Assembly: GCA_964572725.1 (NCBI GenBank)
Contig: CAZNFW010000008.1
Coordinates: 1-64,000 of the forward strand
DNA from: Rosettibacter sp964572725
GTDB taxonomy: Bacteria; Bacteroidota; Ignavibacteria; Ignavibacteriales; Melioribacteraceae
Direction: 5' to 3'
Length of the DNA: 64,000 nucleotides
Shown here: positions 8,487-16,907 of the stretch, piece after piece
Layout of the letters: each line of letters starts with the position of its first letter
Numbering within the stretch: the first letter of the stretch is position 1
The notes under the pieces: model-generated
Seen by the model: only the letters and a program-made list of their open reading frames with translations
Told to the model about the DNA's origin: nothing
Databases searched by the model: none
Position numbers and translations under genes: made by a program

Positions 8487-8582
8487 TAGCGCATACGGGA
8501 TTCCTCCAAAGGAGTCCCTTCGGGAGAACCCGTGATCTCCGCCTTGAGAGGGCGGCGTCCTGAACCACTAGACGAATGCGCC
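8487..8582 (-). tRNA. tRNA-Glu(CTC)-like gene with a 22-nt double-hairpin insertion in the T-loop
   Basis: The minus strand folds as a cloverleaf: acceptor GGCGCAT/ATGCGCT (G1-U72) with discriminator A, D arm GTC/GAC, anticodon arm CCGCC-CTCTCAA-GGCGG with anticodon CTC (Glu), variable AGATC, T stem ACGGG/CCCGT. The T-loop should be TTCGAAT, but 22 bases separate TTC from GAAT. These 22 bases make two 4-bp hairpins with 3-nt loops: TCCC-GAA-GGGA and CTCC-TTT-GGAG. Total 96 nt instead of 74. CCA is not encoded. All stems are otherwise perfect, so the gene is either recently interrupted, processed in an unknown way, or a non-translational tRNA-like element. Confidence 0.75.
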
Positions 8583-8642
8583 AAAAATTATAAAACAAAA
8601 ATAGATTTACTCTTTTTTAATATCAATTTTGAATCAATAAAA

Positions 8643-9590
8643 CTATAATTCAAATTCTTCTAATAATTTTGATATTTCATTTAATTCATCTTCTGAAAGT
8701 ATATAATCATCTGCATGAATGTTTTCTATTACCTGCTCACTTCGACGAGCTCCTACAATAGCTGACGTAACAGCTTTATTCATTAATACCCATGCTACGG
8801 CAAGATTACCAACCGTTTTATTTGACTTTTCTACAATAGGTTTTAGTTTTTCTACAAATGCTAATGCTTTTGAAAGGTAAGGTTCCTGAAAATATTTATT
8901 TTTTCTTCGCCAGTCATCTTCAGCAATTTTATTAATATCAAATTTACCTGTTAATAATCCTGCCTGCATAGGACTATATACAACCACTCCAATTTCATTT
9001 TCTAAACAGAAAGGTAAAATTTCTTTTTCTATATCTCTTCTTAACAAACTATATGGTGGTTGCAAAGATTGCACATGTTCAATTTCCAAACATTTCTTAA
9101 GTAACGGTACATCGAAATTACAAACACCTATATACTTTACTTTCCCTTCTTTTTTTAAATCTACCATTGTGCCCCATGAATCTTCAACAGGTGTGTTAGG
9201 GTCGGGCCAATGAAATTGGTATAAATCAATATAGTCAGTTTGAAGTCTTCGTAAACTTTCCTCAATTTCTTTTCTGATACTTTCTGGTTTAAGATTAATT
9301 ACTGCATTACCTTTACCATCGTTTATCATTCCACATTTTGTGGCTATAAAAACTTCGTTGCGAATTCCTTTAATTGCTTTTCCAACAACTTCTTCAGAGT
9401 GACCAAAACCATAAACTGCAGCAGTATCAATCCAGTTTATTCCATTATCAATTGCTGTATGAATTGCTTTAATAGATTCTTCATCATCAACTTTTCCCCA
9501 ACCATATTGCCATGGACCACCAATCGCCCAAGCACCAAATCCAATTTTGGTGATATATGGACCATTTTTACCCAGTTGATTTGTTTGCAT
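8643..9590 (-). CDS. Aldo/keto reductase
   Basis: 315 residues of an NADPH-dependent (alpha/beta)8-barrel reductase. The catalytic tetrad is visible: Asp55 and Tyr60 in INWIDTAAVYG, Lys85 in IATKCG and His in YQFHWPDPN. The C-terminal cofactor loop reads VGARRSEQVIEN. It resembles the YajO/Tas-like branch acting on aldehydes or sugars; the substrate cannot be inferred. GGAGG precedes the ATG by five bases. It lies alone downstream of tRNA-Gln on the same strand. Confidence 0.88.
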   Translation of the reverse strand: MQTNQLGKNGPYITKIGFGAWAIGGPWQYGWGKVDDEESIKAIHTAIDNGINWIDTAAVYGFGHSEEVVGKAIKGIRNEVFIATKCGMINDGKGNAVINLKPESIRKEIEESLRRLQTDYIDLYQFHWPDPNTPVEDSWGTMVDLKKEGKVKYIGVCNFDVPLLKKCLEIEHVQSLQPPYSLLRRDIEKEILPFCLENEIGVVVYSPMQAGLLTGKFDINKIAEDDWRRKNKYFQEPYLSKALAFVEKLKPIVEKSNKTVGNLAVAWVLMNKAVTSAIVGARRSEQVIENIHADDYILSEDELNEISKLLEEFEL

Positions 9591-9677
9591 TAATCCTCCA
9601 ATAAATTTTGTAATGATAATTTTGAAAATAAAATTTGATGAGATACACTTTTGCTAATTTAATGGAAGAAATTTTTG

Positions 9678-9750
9678 CTGCCCCGCCAGGGTTCGAACCT
9701 GGAGTCTTCTGATCCAGAGTCAGACGTGTTGCCAGTTACACCACGGGGCA
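9678..9750 (-). tRNA. tRNA-Gln(CTG)
   Basis: Acceptor TGCCCCG/CGGGGCA (U1-A72, typical of tRNA-Gln) with discriminator G, anticodon arm TCTGA-CTCTGGA-TCAGA with anticodon CTG, and T arm CCAGG-TTCGAAC-CCTGG. The T-loop is normal, unlike that of the nearby tRNA-Glu-like copies. CCA is not encoded. 73 nt. Confidence 0.93.
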
Positions 9751-9818
9751 AAATTGCTTTTGCAAAATTAAATAAGTTTAATTAATGAACAAAAACCACA
9801 TCGTAAAATTTTTATTCT

Positions 9819-12800
9819 TTATTTAATTATGTTAATATTTACCGGATTATCATTCACATCCCATATCTTAGAATCTGATACAGATTCAATTTTAATTCTT
9901 AACAAAGTTGAAGGAAGTGCAACCTGAACAGTACCGAATACAAAGTCCCAACCATAAGCTCCTGTACTTGGATAATTTGTAACAATTGGCAGCCATGTAC
10001 CTTCTGCTCCATTTTGCAAGCTGTAATAAATATTAACATTACCAGATATTGCATAACTTGTCCAAGTAATTAATAATGGCCAATGTTCTGATGGTTTTGG
10101 ATTTTCCCTTTCATCTGCAGTTAAATAGAAATATTGACCGCCGTTTGGATATTCAATTCTAATTTTCTTGCTTTTATGAATTGAGAAGTAACCATCAGTT
10201 TCATCAATTGCAGTTATTCCAGCATCCGCAGAAGAAATTCTAATCTTACAATTGTCCGAACTATCTGGCATTACAGAATCCTTATGACCTGGGGCCCAAA
10301 CAAATATACCATCATTCTCAGTACTTTCTGCACCCGGAACTACATACCAGCTGCCACCACCATTGGTTGACCATTCAATTTTGACTTTTCTTATACCATT
10401 TGCATTCCATCTGATTTCATACGGATGATATTTCTGAACATCATTTGTAGGTGCATTAGGTGAACTTGACAACCATTGTTCACCTCCATTTGGAACTAAA
10501 ATATTAATTGATGGTGCTGGTTTGACTTTGAATACACCATCAGAATAATCAATTGGAGAGTTGTCAACAGCATCACTAATTCTTATAACATAGTTATCTG
10601 ATACAATTGAAAAACTTACCTCTAACGATCTTATTCCATTTCCTTCATCAACTCCTGCAACACTATCAACAAGTACTTTCCAATCACCTTCATATGTTGT
10701 GTTATATGGATTATACTCAATTTTAACATATTCTATACCTGATGATCTCCACTTTATTTTGAACTTTTGACCTGATAAAAAATCTTGACCTGAATAAGGT
10801 TCTAAAATTTCTATTGATTGACTTGGTTGAATTATAAATGTTCCATTGCTTTCATCAGATGGTTCATTATCTGCTGCGTCTCTTACTCTAACTTTACACT
10901 GAGTTGAATTAACATAAGGAATTGGATTCCATTCATATGAACCAGAACTTGGTATGTTCTGGGCAATTGGAATCCATGTTATTCCATTATTAATTGTATA
11001 ATCAATATTAACATTGCTAATCCCTTTCGAATCCCATGTAATATTTTTTGATGTACCTGACTGCCATCTTTCCCCGCCATTCGGTGAAATAACTCTAATA
11101 GATTGTACTACAAGATTTGATATCTGGAAGTTTGCATCTGATAAATCATAAGGCACCCCATCATCTGCGTCACTTATCTTTATCCTGCATTGACTCGAAT
11201 TTATATTCGGTATACTATTCCACAAATATGAACCAATACTTGGCGTACTATTAACTATTGTTGTCCAGCTGCCTCCTCCATCTGTTGTATATTCTATCTT
11301 TACATTCTTTATATTTTCTGATTCCCATCTAATTTCTTCTGCTGTGCCATAATTCCAGCTTTCACCTCCATTTGGTTCCAAAACTTTTATCCTCGGCTCA
11401 GGCAGTATCGAGAAAAATCCATCACTCTCATCTGATGGATATCCATCCTGTGCATCACTTATCCTTATCTTACAATTAGTTGATGCAGTATTTGGTATTA
11501 TCGACCAATTGTAAAATCCTGTGCTCTGTGTACTGTTTACTATTGTATTCCATGATATTCCATTATTTGTCGTATATTCTATCTTTACATCATTTATACC
11601 CGCTGCTTCCCACTTTATACTATATGATGAACCTGCTGTCAATTCTTCACCTCCATTTGGACTCGTTACTTTAATTAACTGATTGCCTTTACTAATTATC
11701 GTAAATGTTTCATCTGATACATCTGCAGGTATTCCATCATTTGCATCACTAATTCTTATCTTGCATAACAAAGAACTAACATTTGGTATCGGATTCCAGC
11801 TGTATACTCCATCACTCTCTGTCCTCTCTACTATTGTATTCCATGTGGCTCCATTATTAATCGTATATTCTATCTTAACATATTCCACATTTGTTGATGT
11901 CCATTTTATATTATCACTTGAACCTGCATACCATTCTTCATTGCCATTGGGTGTTAATACTGTAATTTTTGGTTCGGGTAAAACTGTAAATGTTCCATCA
12001 CTCTCGTCAAGCGGAGAGCCTCTATCGTAATCAAATATCCTTATTTTATATTGATTGGAAGGTGTTGTAAAACTTGCTGGATATTTCCCATTAGAAGGAG
12101 TTTTTTCTATAAGCATATCCCATGTTATTCCATTATTTGCTGAAACCATTATTGTAACATTCTCAACTCCAACAGACTGCCATCTAATAGTATCAATTAC
12201 CCCTGCAGTCCATGACTCCCCTCCATTTGGATACAAAACTTTAATTTCAGGCTGAGGAACTATTTTAAAAACTTTATCACTTTGTGTAACAGGTTCTCCA
12301 TCTTCTGCGTCACTTATCCTTACAAGGCATTGTGTTGATAATGTATTTGGAACATTCCATTCATAAGCTCCTGAGTTTGATAAATTACTAATTATTTCAT
12401 CCCATGTTAATCCATTATTAGAAGAAAATTCTATTTTCACTTTTTTAATTCCTACAGAAGACCATGTTATGTTTTGTGAAGTTCCAGCCTGCCAGCTTTC
12501 CCCTCCATTTGGACTTATAATTTTAATTGATTGACTAACTTGATTAGTTATTTCAAATGTCTCATCTGAAACATCCCACGGCTCACCATCCTTAGCATCG
12601 TAAACTCGTACTTTGCACAATTTTGAATTCACATTTGGAACTTCTTTCCATTCATAAAAACCTACACTTGGGTACGACTCAACAATAGTATTCCAGTTAT
12701 AACCATTGTTTGTTGTATATGATATTTTTACATTTTCAACATTTTCAGAAATCCATTCAATTTTTTGAGATGAGCCTGCAAGCCAGATTTCTTTCCCATT

Positions 12801-13502
12801 TGGTGCAGTTACAGTAATTTGTGGTTCAGGCAAAATATTAAAAGTTTTTTCACTTTCTGTTGATGGTATTCCATCTTTAGCATCTTTAATTCTAACTTTG
12901 GCTAATGTCGAAGGAGTATTTGGAATTGGTTCCCAGTAAAAAATTCCTGTATTTTTTCTATCCGTAGTAATGTAATTCCAATGATTGCCATTATCGGTTG
13001 TATATTCAATTATTACAGAATCGATTCCCGTACTAAACCATTTAATTTGTTTTGATGAGCCGGCTTCCCATTCTTCTCCACCATTGGGTGATGTAATTTT
13101 GAGGCTTTCATTTGTACTTCGAATTATGCTGAATACATCATCGCTCTCATCAGAAGTTGAACCATCGACTGACGAAATTCTTATTTTACATTGCGTAGAA
13201 ATTGTGCTTGGAACCGGAAACCAAGCATAAACACCTAAATTCTTCAGACTATCAGCTATTAAATTCCAGCTTATTCCGTTATCAATCGAATATAAAATTT
13301 TAATAAGCGAAGTAGTTTTTCCACTCCATTTGATATCAAAGGAACTTCCTTCCACAATTGATTCGCCACCGTTTGGGGATAATAATTTTAATTGATTTGA
13401 TATACCTTCGCCATCAGGTCCGGTAATATCACTTTCTTCTTTTAATTTGCATGAAGAAAGCAATACTATTAATGATATAATTACTAATAATGTCTTTTTC
13501 AT
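9819..13502 (-). CDS. Large surface lipoprotein with twelve Ig-like Kre9/KNH-type repeats
   Basis: 1227 residues. A lipoprotein signal peptide ends LLSSC (Cys18), then a short linker. Twelve repeats of about 95 residues follow, each opening with a version of SPNGGExWxxGSxxxIxW and continuing VKIEYTTNNGxxW...SxxCKIRISDAxDGxPxDxSDxxF. This matches the Ser-Thr-rich/Kre9-KNH Ig-like repeat common in Ignavibacteria extracellular proteins. The last three repeats are more divergent and longer. No enzyme domain and no type IX sorting domain is seen; the protein ends within the last repeat. Probable role: an elongated cell-surface stalk or adhesin; function is inferred from architecture only. It is monocistronic. 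Confidence 0.85.
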   Translation of the reverse strand: MKKTLLVIISLIVLLSSCKLKEESDITGPDGEGISNQLKLLSPNGGESIVEGSSFDIKWSGKTTSLIKILYSIDNGISWNLIADSLKNLGVYAWFPVPSTISTQCKIRISSVDGSTSDESDDVFSIIRSTNESLKITSPNGGEEWEAGSSKQIKWFSTGIDSVIIEYTTDNGNHWNYITTDRKNTGIFYWEPIPNTPSTLAKVRIKDAKDGIPSTESEKTFNILPEPQITVTAPNGKEIWLAGSSQKIEWISENVENVKISYTTNNGYNWNTIVESYPSVGFYEWKEVPNVNSKLCKVRVYDAKDGEPWDVSDETFEITNQVSQSIKIISPNGGESWQAGTSQNITWSSVGIKKVKIEFSSNNGLTWDEIISNLSNSGAYEWNVPNTLSTQCLVRISDAEDGEPVTQSDKVFKIVPQPEIKVLYPNGGESWTAGVIDTIRWQSVGVENVTIMVSANNGITWDMLIEKTPSNGKYPASFTTPSNQYKIRIFDYDRGSPLDESDGTFTVLPEPKITVLTPNGNEEWYAGSSDNIKWTSTNVEYVKIEYTINNGATWNTIVERTESDGVYSWNPIPNVSSLLCKIRISDANDGIPADVSDETFTIISKGNQLIKVTSPNGGEELTAGSSYSIKWEAAGINDVKIEYTTNNGISWNTIVNSTQSTGFYNWSIIPNTASTNCKIRISDAQDGYPSDESDGFFSILPEPRIKVLEPNGGESWNYGTAEEIRWESENIKNVKIEYTTDGGGSWTTIVNSTPSIGSYLWNSIPNINSSQCRIKISDADDGVPYDLSDANFQISNLVVQSIRVISPNGGERWQSGTSKNITWDSKGISNVNIDYTINNGITWIPIAQNIPSSGSYEWNPIPYVNSTQCKVRVRDAADNEPSDESNGTFIIQPSQSIEILEPYSGQDFLSGQKFKIKWRSSGIEYVKIEYNPYNTTYEGDWKVLVDSVAGVDEGNGIRSLEVSFSIVSDNYVIRISDAVDNSPIDYSDGVFKVKPAPSINILVPNGGEQWLSSSPNAPTNDVQKYHPYEIRWNANGIRKVKIEWSTNGGGSWYVVPGAESTENDGIFVWAPGHKDSVMPDSSDNCKIRISSADAGITAIDETDGYFSIHKSKKIRIEYPNGGQYFYLTADERENPKPSEHWPLLITWTSYAISGNVNIYYSLQNGAEGTWLPIVTNYPSTGAYGWDFVFGTVQVALPSTLLRIKIESVSDSKIWDVNDNPVNINIIK

Positions 13503-13664
13503 TTTCCCCCCGGTAACAATTTATAACCTTATGTTTAAAACAAATTTAATAAATAAACTTATTTTAATTAAGTAAAATCTTACATAAATTGTGCCTGTAA
13601 TCAAAAGTATTTTTTATAATTCATAATCGAATATTTATATTAATTCTTTAATAATAATATTATC

Positions 13665-14576
13665 ATGAAAGAATTTTTAAAAATTAATTCAAACTACTGT
13701 CCAAAAACAATTTTTATACAAATCAGAATAATTTCTTACATGTCAATTTTACTTTTTTTATACTTTCCAAATAAAACTCAAGCACAATCTTTTTTATTTC
13801 AAAACGAAATTGGTTCATTTAATTCTGCTAATGCACTCAGCATTAATCCTTCAGGATTTATTTATGTATCCGACGCTGCTGAAAATGAAATAATTAAATT
13901 AGATACACTTGGAAACCTATTAAAAACTTTTGGCGGATATGGATTCGACAATAATTCTTTTGATTTCCCAATTGATATTACTGCCACAACATTAAATGTA
14001 TATGTTGCAGATAAATTTAATGACCGAATACAAATTTTTGACAAAGACCTTAATTATATTTCATCTCTTTCAGCTAATTCAATTGAAAATGACTTTTTCA
14101 AATTCCGTTATCCAGCTGGAGTAGGAATTTCAAATCAAGGTGATATTTTCTTAATTGACTCCGATAATTCAAGAGTCTTAAAATTCACCTCAACAGGAAA
14201 ATTTTTAGCAGAAATTGGAAGCAGAGAATCAGGTGATTTTGCTTTGCAGAATCCCCGTGCACTCGCAATAATTGATAATAAAATTTTGGTAATAGATAAT
14301 AATTTTCTTTTGATTTATGACCTCTTTGGCAACAATATTTCTAAATTAAAATTTCAAGAACAATTTGTTAATATTAATTCAACCTTATCAGGAGTTACTG
14401 TATGCTCACCAAGAATGATTTATTTTTCTTTATCAAAAAATAATATACAAACACTGGAGTTTAAGAATTTCAATCCTCAAATTGAAGATTTAATTGCAGA
14501 CTGCATAATTTTCAATCATAAATTGTACATGCTAACTCCAAAAAAAATTTTGATTTATAAAATCATATCAGAATAA
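13665..14576 (+). CDS. NHL-repeat beta-propeller protein, secreted
   Basis: 303 residues. An N-terminal hydrophobic segment (about 22-41, ending KTQAQ) is a signal peptide; translation may instead start at the internal ATG at 13740. The rest is built of NHL/YncE-like blades: NPSGFIYVSDAAENEIIKLD, LNVYVADKFNDRIQIFD, QGDIFLIDSDNSRVLKF. About five or six blades are recognisable, enough for one propeller. Such proteins act as scaffolds. It is the first of four tightly linked plus-strand genes whose other members are membrane proteins. Confidence 0.75.
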   Translation: MKEFLKINSNYCPKTIFIQIRIISYMSILLFLYFPNKTQAQSFLFQNEIGSFNSANALSINPSGFIYVSDAAENEIIKLDTLGNLLKTFGGYGFDNNSFDFPIDITATTLNVYVADKFNDRIQIFDKDLNYISSLSANSIENDFFKFRYPAGVGISNQGDIFLIDSDNSRVLKFTSTGKFLAEIGSRESGDFALQNPRALAIIDNKILVIDNNFLLIYDLFGNNISKLKFQEQFVNINSTLSGVTVCSPRMIYFSLSKNNIQTLEFKNFNPQIEDLIADCIIFNHKLYMLTPKKILIYKIISE

Positions 14577-14578
14577 TT

Positions 14579-15037
14579 TTGAAACTGAGAATTAAACTAT
14601 TCATATTTATTTTAATTTCAATCTGGTTTGCAGGATTTTTTTTTGAATGCTTATCAAAACTTTATCCTGAATCAATAATAATTTTACCGTTTATAAAAAA
14701 AACATATTCATTAGTCTGTCACCAAGAATCTAAAAAATTAATAGAACTTTACTGCGGACATTCACTTGTTTGTTCAAGATGTGTCGGAATTTATTCTGGT
14801 ATTTTGCTTTCATCTTTTTTAAGTTTTTTCCTTAAGAAAGAAATAAACTTAAATATCAAGTTTCTATTTATATCTGCTTTACCAATATTAATAGATATTT
14901 TATTTGCATCATTAAAAATTTATAGTTATTCAAAAACCACAGCATATTTAAGTGGATTACTTTTTGGTTCAGTTCTATTTTTATATTTTTACAAAAGCTT
15001 GATAAATTTTTTTAATGAAATTCAATTAGATAAATGA
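14579..15037 (+). CDS. DUF2085-type membrane protein
   Basis: 152 residues starting with TTG two bases after the previous stop. The conserved cysteine pattern of DUF2085 is present: VCHQESKKL, then GHSLVCSRCVGIYSG, with an Asp in the later membrane helix (LPILIDILFASL). Four membrane segments are predicted by eye. The CHQ and CxRC cysteines suggest metal or redox chemistry in the membrane, but no function is established for the family. Its last codon overlaps the start of the next gene (ATGA). Confidence 0.72.
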   Translation: MKLRIKLFIFILISIWFAGFFFECLSKLYPESIIILPFIKKTYSLVCHQESKKLIELYCGHSLVCSRCVGIYSGILLSSFLSFFLKKEINLNIKFLFISALPILIDILFASLKIYSYSKTTAYLSGLLFGSVLFLYFYKSLINFFNEIQLDK

Positions 15038-15537
15038 AAAAATATATATCATCATTTGTATGCGGATTTGGAGCAGGTGTACTGCAGGTAGTACCACTTG
15101 TTAAAAGTTTTTCATGCTGTTTAATTATTCCAGCAGCTTCCATAATTGCTCTTGTATTAGACAGAAAAGCTAATCGTATAACAACAAAAACCCCGACTAA
15201 ACTTGCTTTAATGATTGGATTGATGACAGGAATTTATGCTGCACTATTTGGTTCTTTATTTGATATCTTAATAACTTTTATTACAAAAAATAATGATGTT
15301 GTTGCAATGTTTCCTGAACTTCAGAAAATGGTCAATAATTTTCCTTTAAGTGAAGTAATTCGAAATGAAGTAATAAATTTATTTCAAATTGTTCGTAACG
15401 ATATAATTGAACACGGATTTTCATTTCTTTATACGCTTTCAGTTATTATTAATAATTTCCTTGTTGATACAATTTTTGGAATTGCTGGCGGATTAATTGG
15501 TGCTCAAATTATAAATAGTAAAATTAATGAAGAATAA
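15034..15537 (+). CDS. Uncharacterised multi-pass membrane protein
   Basis: 167 residues, not recognised. It has an N-terminal Gly-rich hydrophobic segment (FVCGFGAGVLQVVPLVKSF), two more helices (IIPAASIIALVL; LALMIGLMTGIYAALFGSLF) and a C-terminal one (NFLVDTIFGIAGGLIGAQII). A polar stretch of about 50 residues separates the last two. The start overlaps the DUF2085 stop by four bases, so the two proteins are probably made together. Confidence 0.65.
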   Translation: MKKYISSFVCGFGAGVLQVVPLVKSFSCCLIIPAASIIALVLDRKANRITTKTPTKLALMIGLMTGIYAALFGSLFDILITFITKNNDVVAMFPELQKMVNNFPLSEVIRNEVINLFQIVRNDIIEHGFSFLYTLSVIINNFLVDTIFGIAGGLIGAQIINSKINEE

Positions 15538-15539
15538 AA

Positions 15540-15839
15540 ATGATATCAGGATTAATCTTTGCAGCTCATTTAATTTTTATTACTGTAATATTTACAAAAA
15601 AATGGCAGGAAGAATCATTAAGCACGGCATTATTAAATGTTGCTTTAATTATAATTCTTTTTTCTGTTGGATGGTCTATATCCACAACAATTGTAAAAAT
15701 ATTTTTTGACAGCAAAGGTTTTGGAATTCATTTTGATGCAGATACAATTTCTTTAACACTGCTTTCGATTGTCGAATTCTTTTTCTATCGATTTTATTAT
15801 AAAGAAGAAAAGATTACTGAAGACGATAAGGAAAAGTAA
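15540..15839 (+). CDS. Small uncharacterised membrane protein
   Basis: 99 residues with three likely membrane helices and a charged C-terminal tail (YKEEKITEDDKEK). It starts two bases after the previous stop and closes the four-gene plus-strand unit. Its 3' end overlaps the 3' end of the convergent tonB-like gene by 26 bases. No homology recognised. Confidence 0.6.
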   Translation: MISGLIFAAHLIFITVIFTKKWQEESLSTALLNVALIIILFSVGWSISTTIVKIFFDSKGFGIHFDADTISLTLLSIVEFFFYRFYYKEEKITEDDKEK

Positions 15840-16491
15840 CAATTGCAGTTTGTTCGACCTGTTTTGCATTTGGAGGAAGTGGTTCAAATCTCCATTGACG
15901 CAGTGAATTAATTGCAGCCATTTCCAATCTTGCATCAGCTTTTATCAATGGGAATATTTTCCCAACTGTTCCATCAGGCAGAATTGTGAATTTTAGTTTA
16001 ACATCTATTTCTTTTGAAACACCTTCTGGATATTCTGGTAATGTATAACTGTAAATTTTTCTAATCCCTTTTCCTCCAAAATCAAGTTCAAAACCAAAAC
16101 CTCCTATACCTTCACCTGCATCTTCTGTACCTCTTACTTTCTGTTGATTGGAATTCAATGGTTTAATCTTTTCTGTATTCAAGTCTTTTTGATTTTTCTT
16201 ATCTGCTTTTGCAATAAGATTTTCTTCATCATAATTTTTTGCTTTCGGAAGTTCAACTTTTTGCTGCTCATCTTTTTTAATCATTTCCTGTTTTGGTTGT
16301 GTCTGCTGAGTTTCTATATCCTGCCCTATAGGACCAGTGCTGCCAGCACTCATGCCGCTTCCAAATCCGATTGTAACATAATCATCTTCTTCAAGACCTA
16401 CAGATAAATTTATAAAAGCAAAAACAATAATTATAATAACATGAATAATAAATGAAATGATATAAGAAATATTTCTTGGGTTATCTTTCAT
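15814..16491 (-). CDS. tonB: TonB-family energy transducer
   Basis: 225 residues: one N-terminal membrane helix (SYIISFIIHVIIIIVFAF), a long polar linker rich in Gln, Lys and Glu (about 50-135) and a C-terminal TonB fold with YPEGVSKEIDVKLKF, ILPDGTVGKI and AINSLRQWRFEPL. It couples the inner-membrane proton gradient, through ExbB/ExbD, to outer-membrane receptors. It lies two bases downstream of exbD. The stop overlaps the convergent membrane-protein gene. Confidence 0.88.
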   Translation of the reverse strand: MKDNPRNISYIISFIIHVIIIIVFAFINLSVGLEEDDYVTIGFGSGMSAGSTGPIGQDIETQQTQPKQEMIKKDEQQKVELPKAKNYDEENLIAKADKKNQKDLNTEKIKPLNSNQQKVRGTEDAGEGIGGFGFELDFGGKGIRKIYSYTLPEYPEGVSKEIDVKLKFTILPDGTVGKIFPLIKADARLEMAAINSLRQWRFEPLPPNAKQVEQTAIVTFPYRLQ

Positions 16492-16493
16492 AA

Positions 16494-16898
16494 TTAAAAT
16501 GTTTCTTTTTCAGTTTCAATAGTAAATCTATCTATTCCAATTCCTTTTGCAGCATCAATTACACGAATTACTAAATCAATTTTAACAGATTTATCTGCAC
16601 GAATGATTAAATTATTTTCGTTTGTTTTTTGTTTATCCAGTTCAAGTTTACCTGCAAGTTTATCAATTCCAACTTCTTCATTGCCTAAAAATATTCTACC
16701 CTGTTCTGTAATTGTAACTATCATTTTAGATGGAGCTGCCTGTTCATTGTTTTTAGCCCCGGGCAATTTAACTTTTACTCCTGTTTGAATTACGAACTGA
16801 GAAGTTAAAAGAAAAAATATTAACAAAAGCATAACAATATCTGTAAGTGATGAATAAGCAAATATGCTTAATGGTTTATTTGTAGTTTCAAACTTCAT
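16494..16898 (-). CDS. exbD: ExbD/TolR-family proton-channel protein
   Basis: 134 residues with a single N-terminal membrane helix carrying the conserved Asp (SSLTDIVMLLLIFFLLTS) that conducts protons in the ExbBD motor, then a periplasmic domain (VKVKLPGAKN; IIRADKSVKIDLV). It lies between exbB and tonB with spacings of 9 and 2 bases, so this is a complete Ton motor cassette. Confidence 0.9.
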   Translation of the reverse strand: MKFETTNKPLSIFAYSSLTDIVMLLLIFFLLTSQFVIQTGVKVKLPGAKNNEQAAPSKMIVTITEQGRIFLGNEEVGIDKLAGKLELDKQKTNENNLIIRADKSVKIDLVIRVIDAAKGIGIDRFTIETEKETF

Positions 16899-16907
16899 TT
16901 TTAGCCC

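Noticed and set aside
7945..8582. CRISPR-like array
   Set aside because: The repeated units are tRNA-derived, directly adjoining and without unique spacers; no cas gene is present.
8643..9590. Aldo/keto reductase as cargo of the tRNA-associated element
   Set aside because: It has its own RBS, typical composition and lies outside the duplicated tRNA sequences, so nothing ties it to the element.
11480..12255. Plus-strand open frames opposite the repeat lipoprotein
   Set aside because: They are antisense shadows of the low-stop repeat region and lack start signals.
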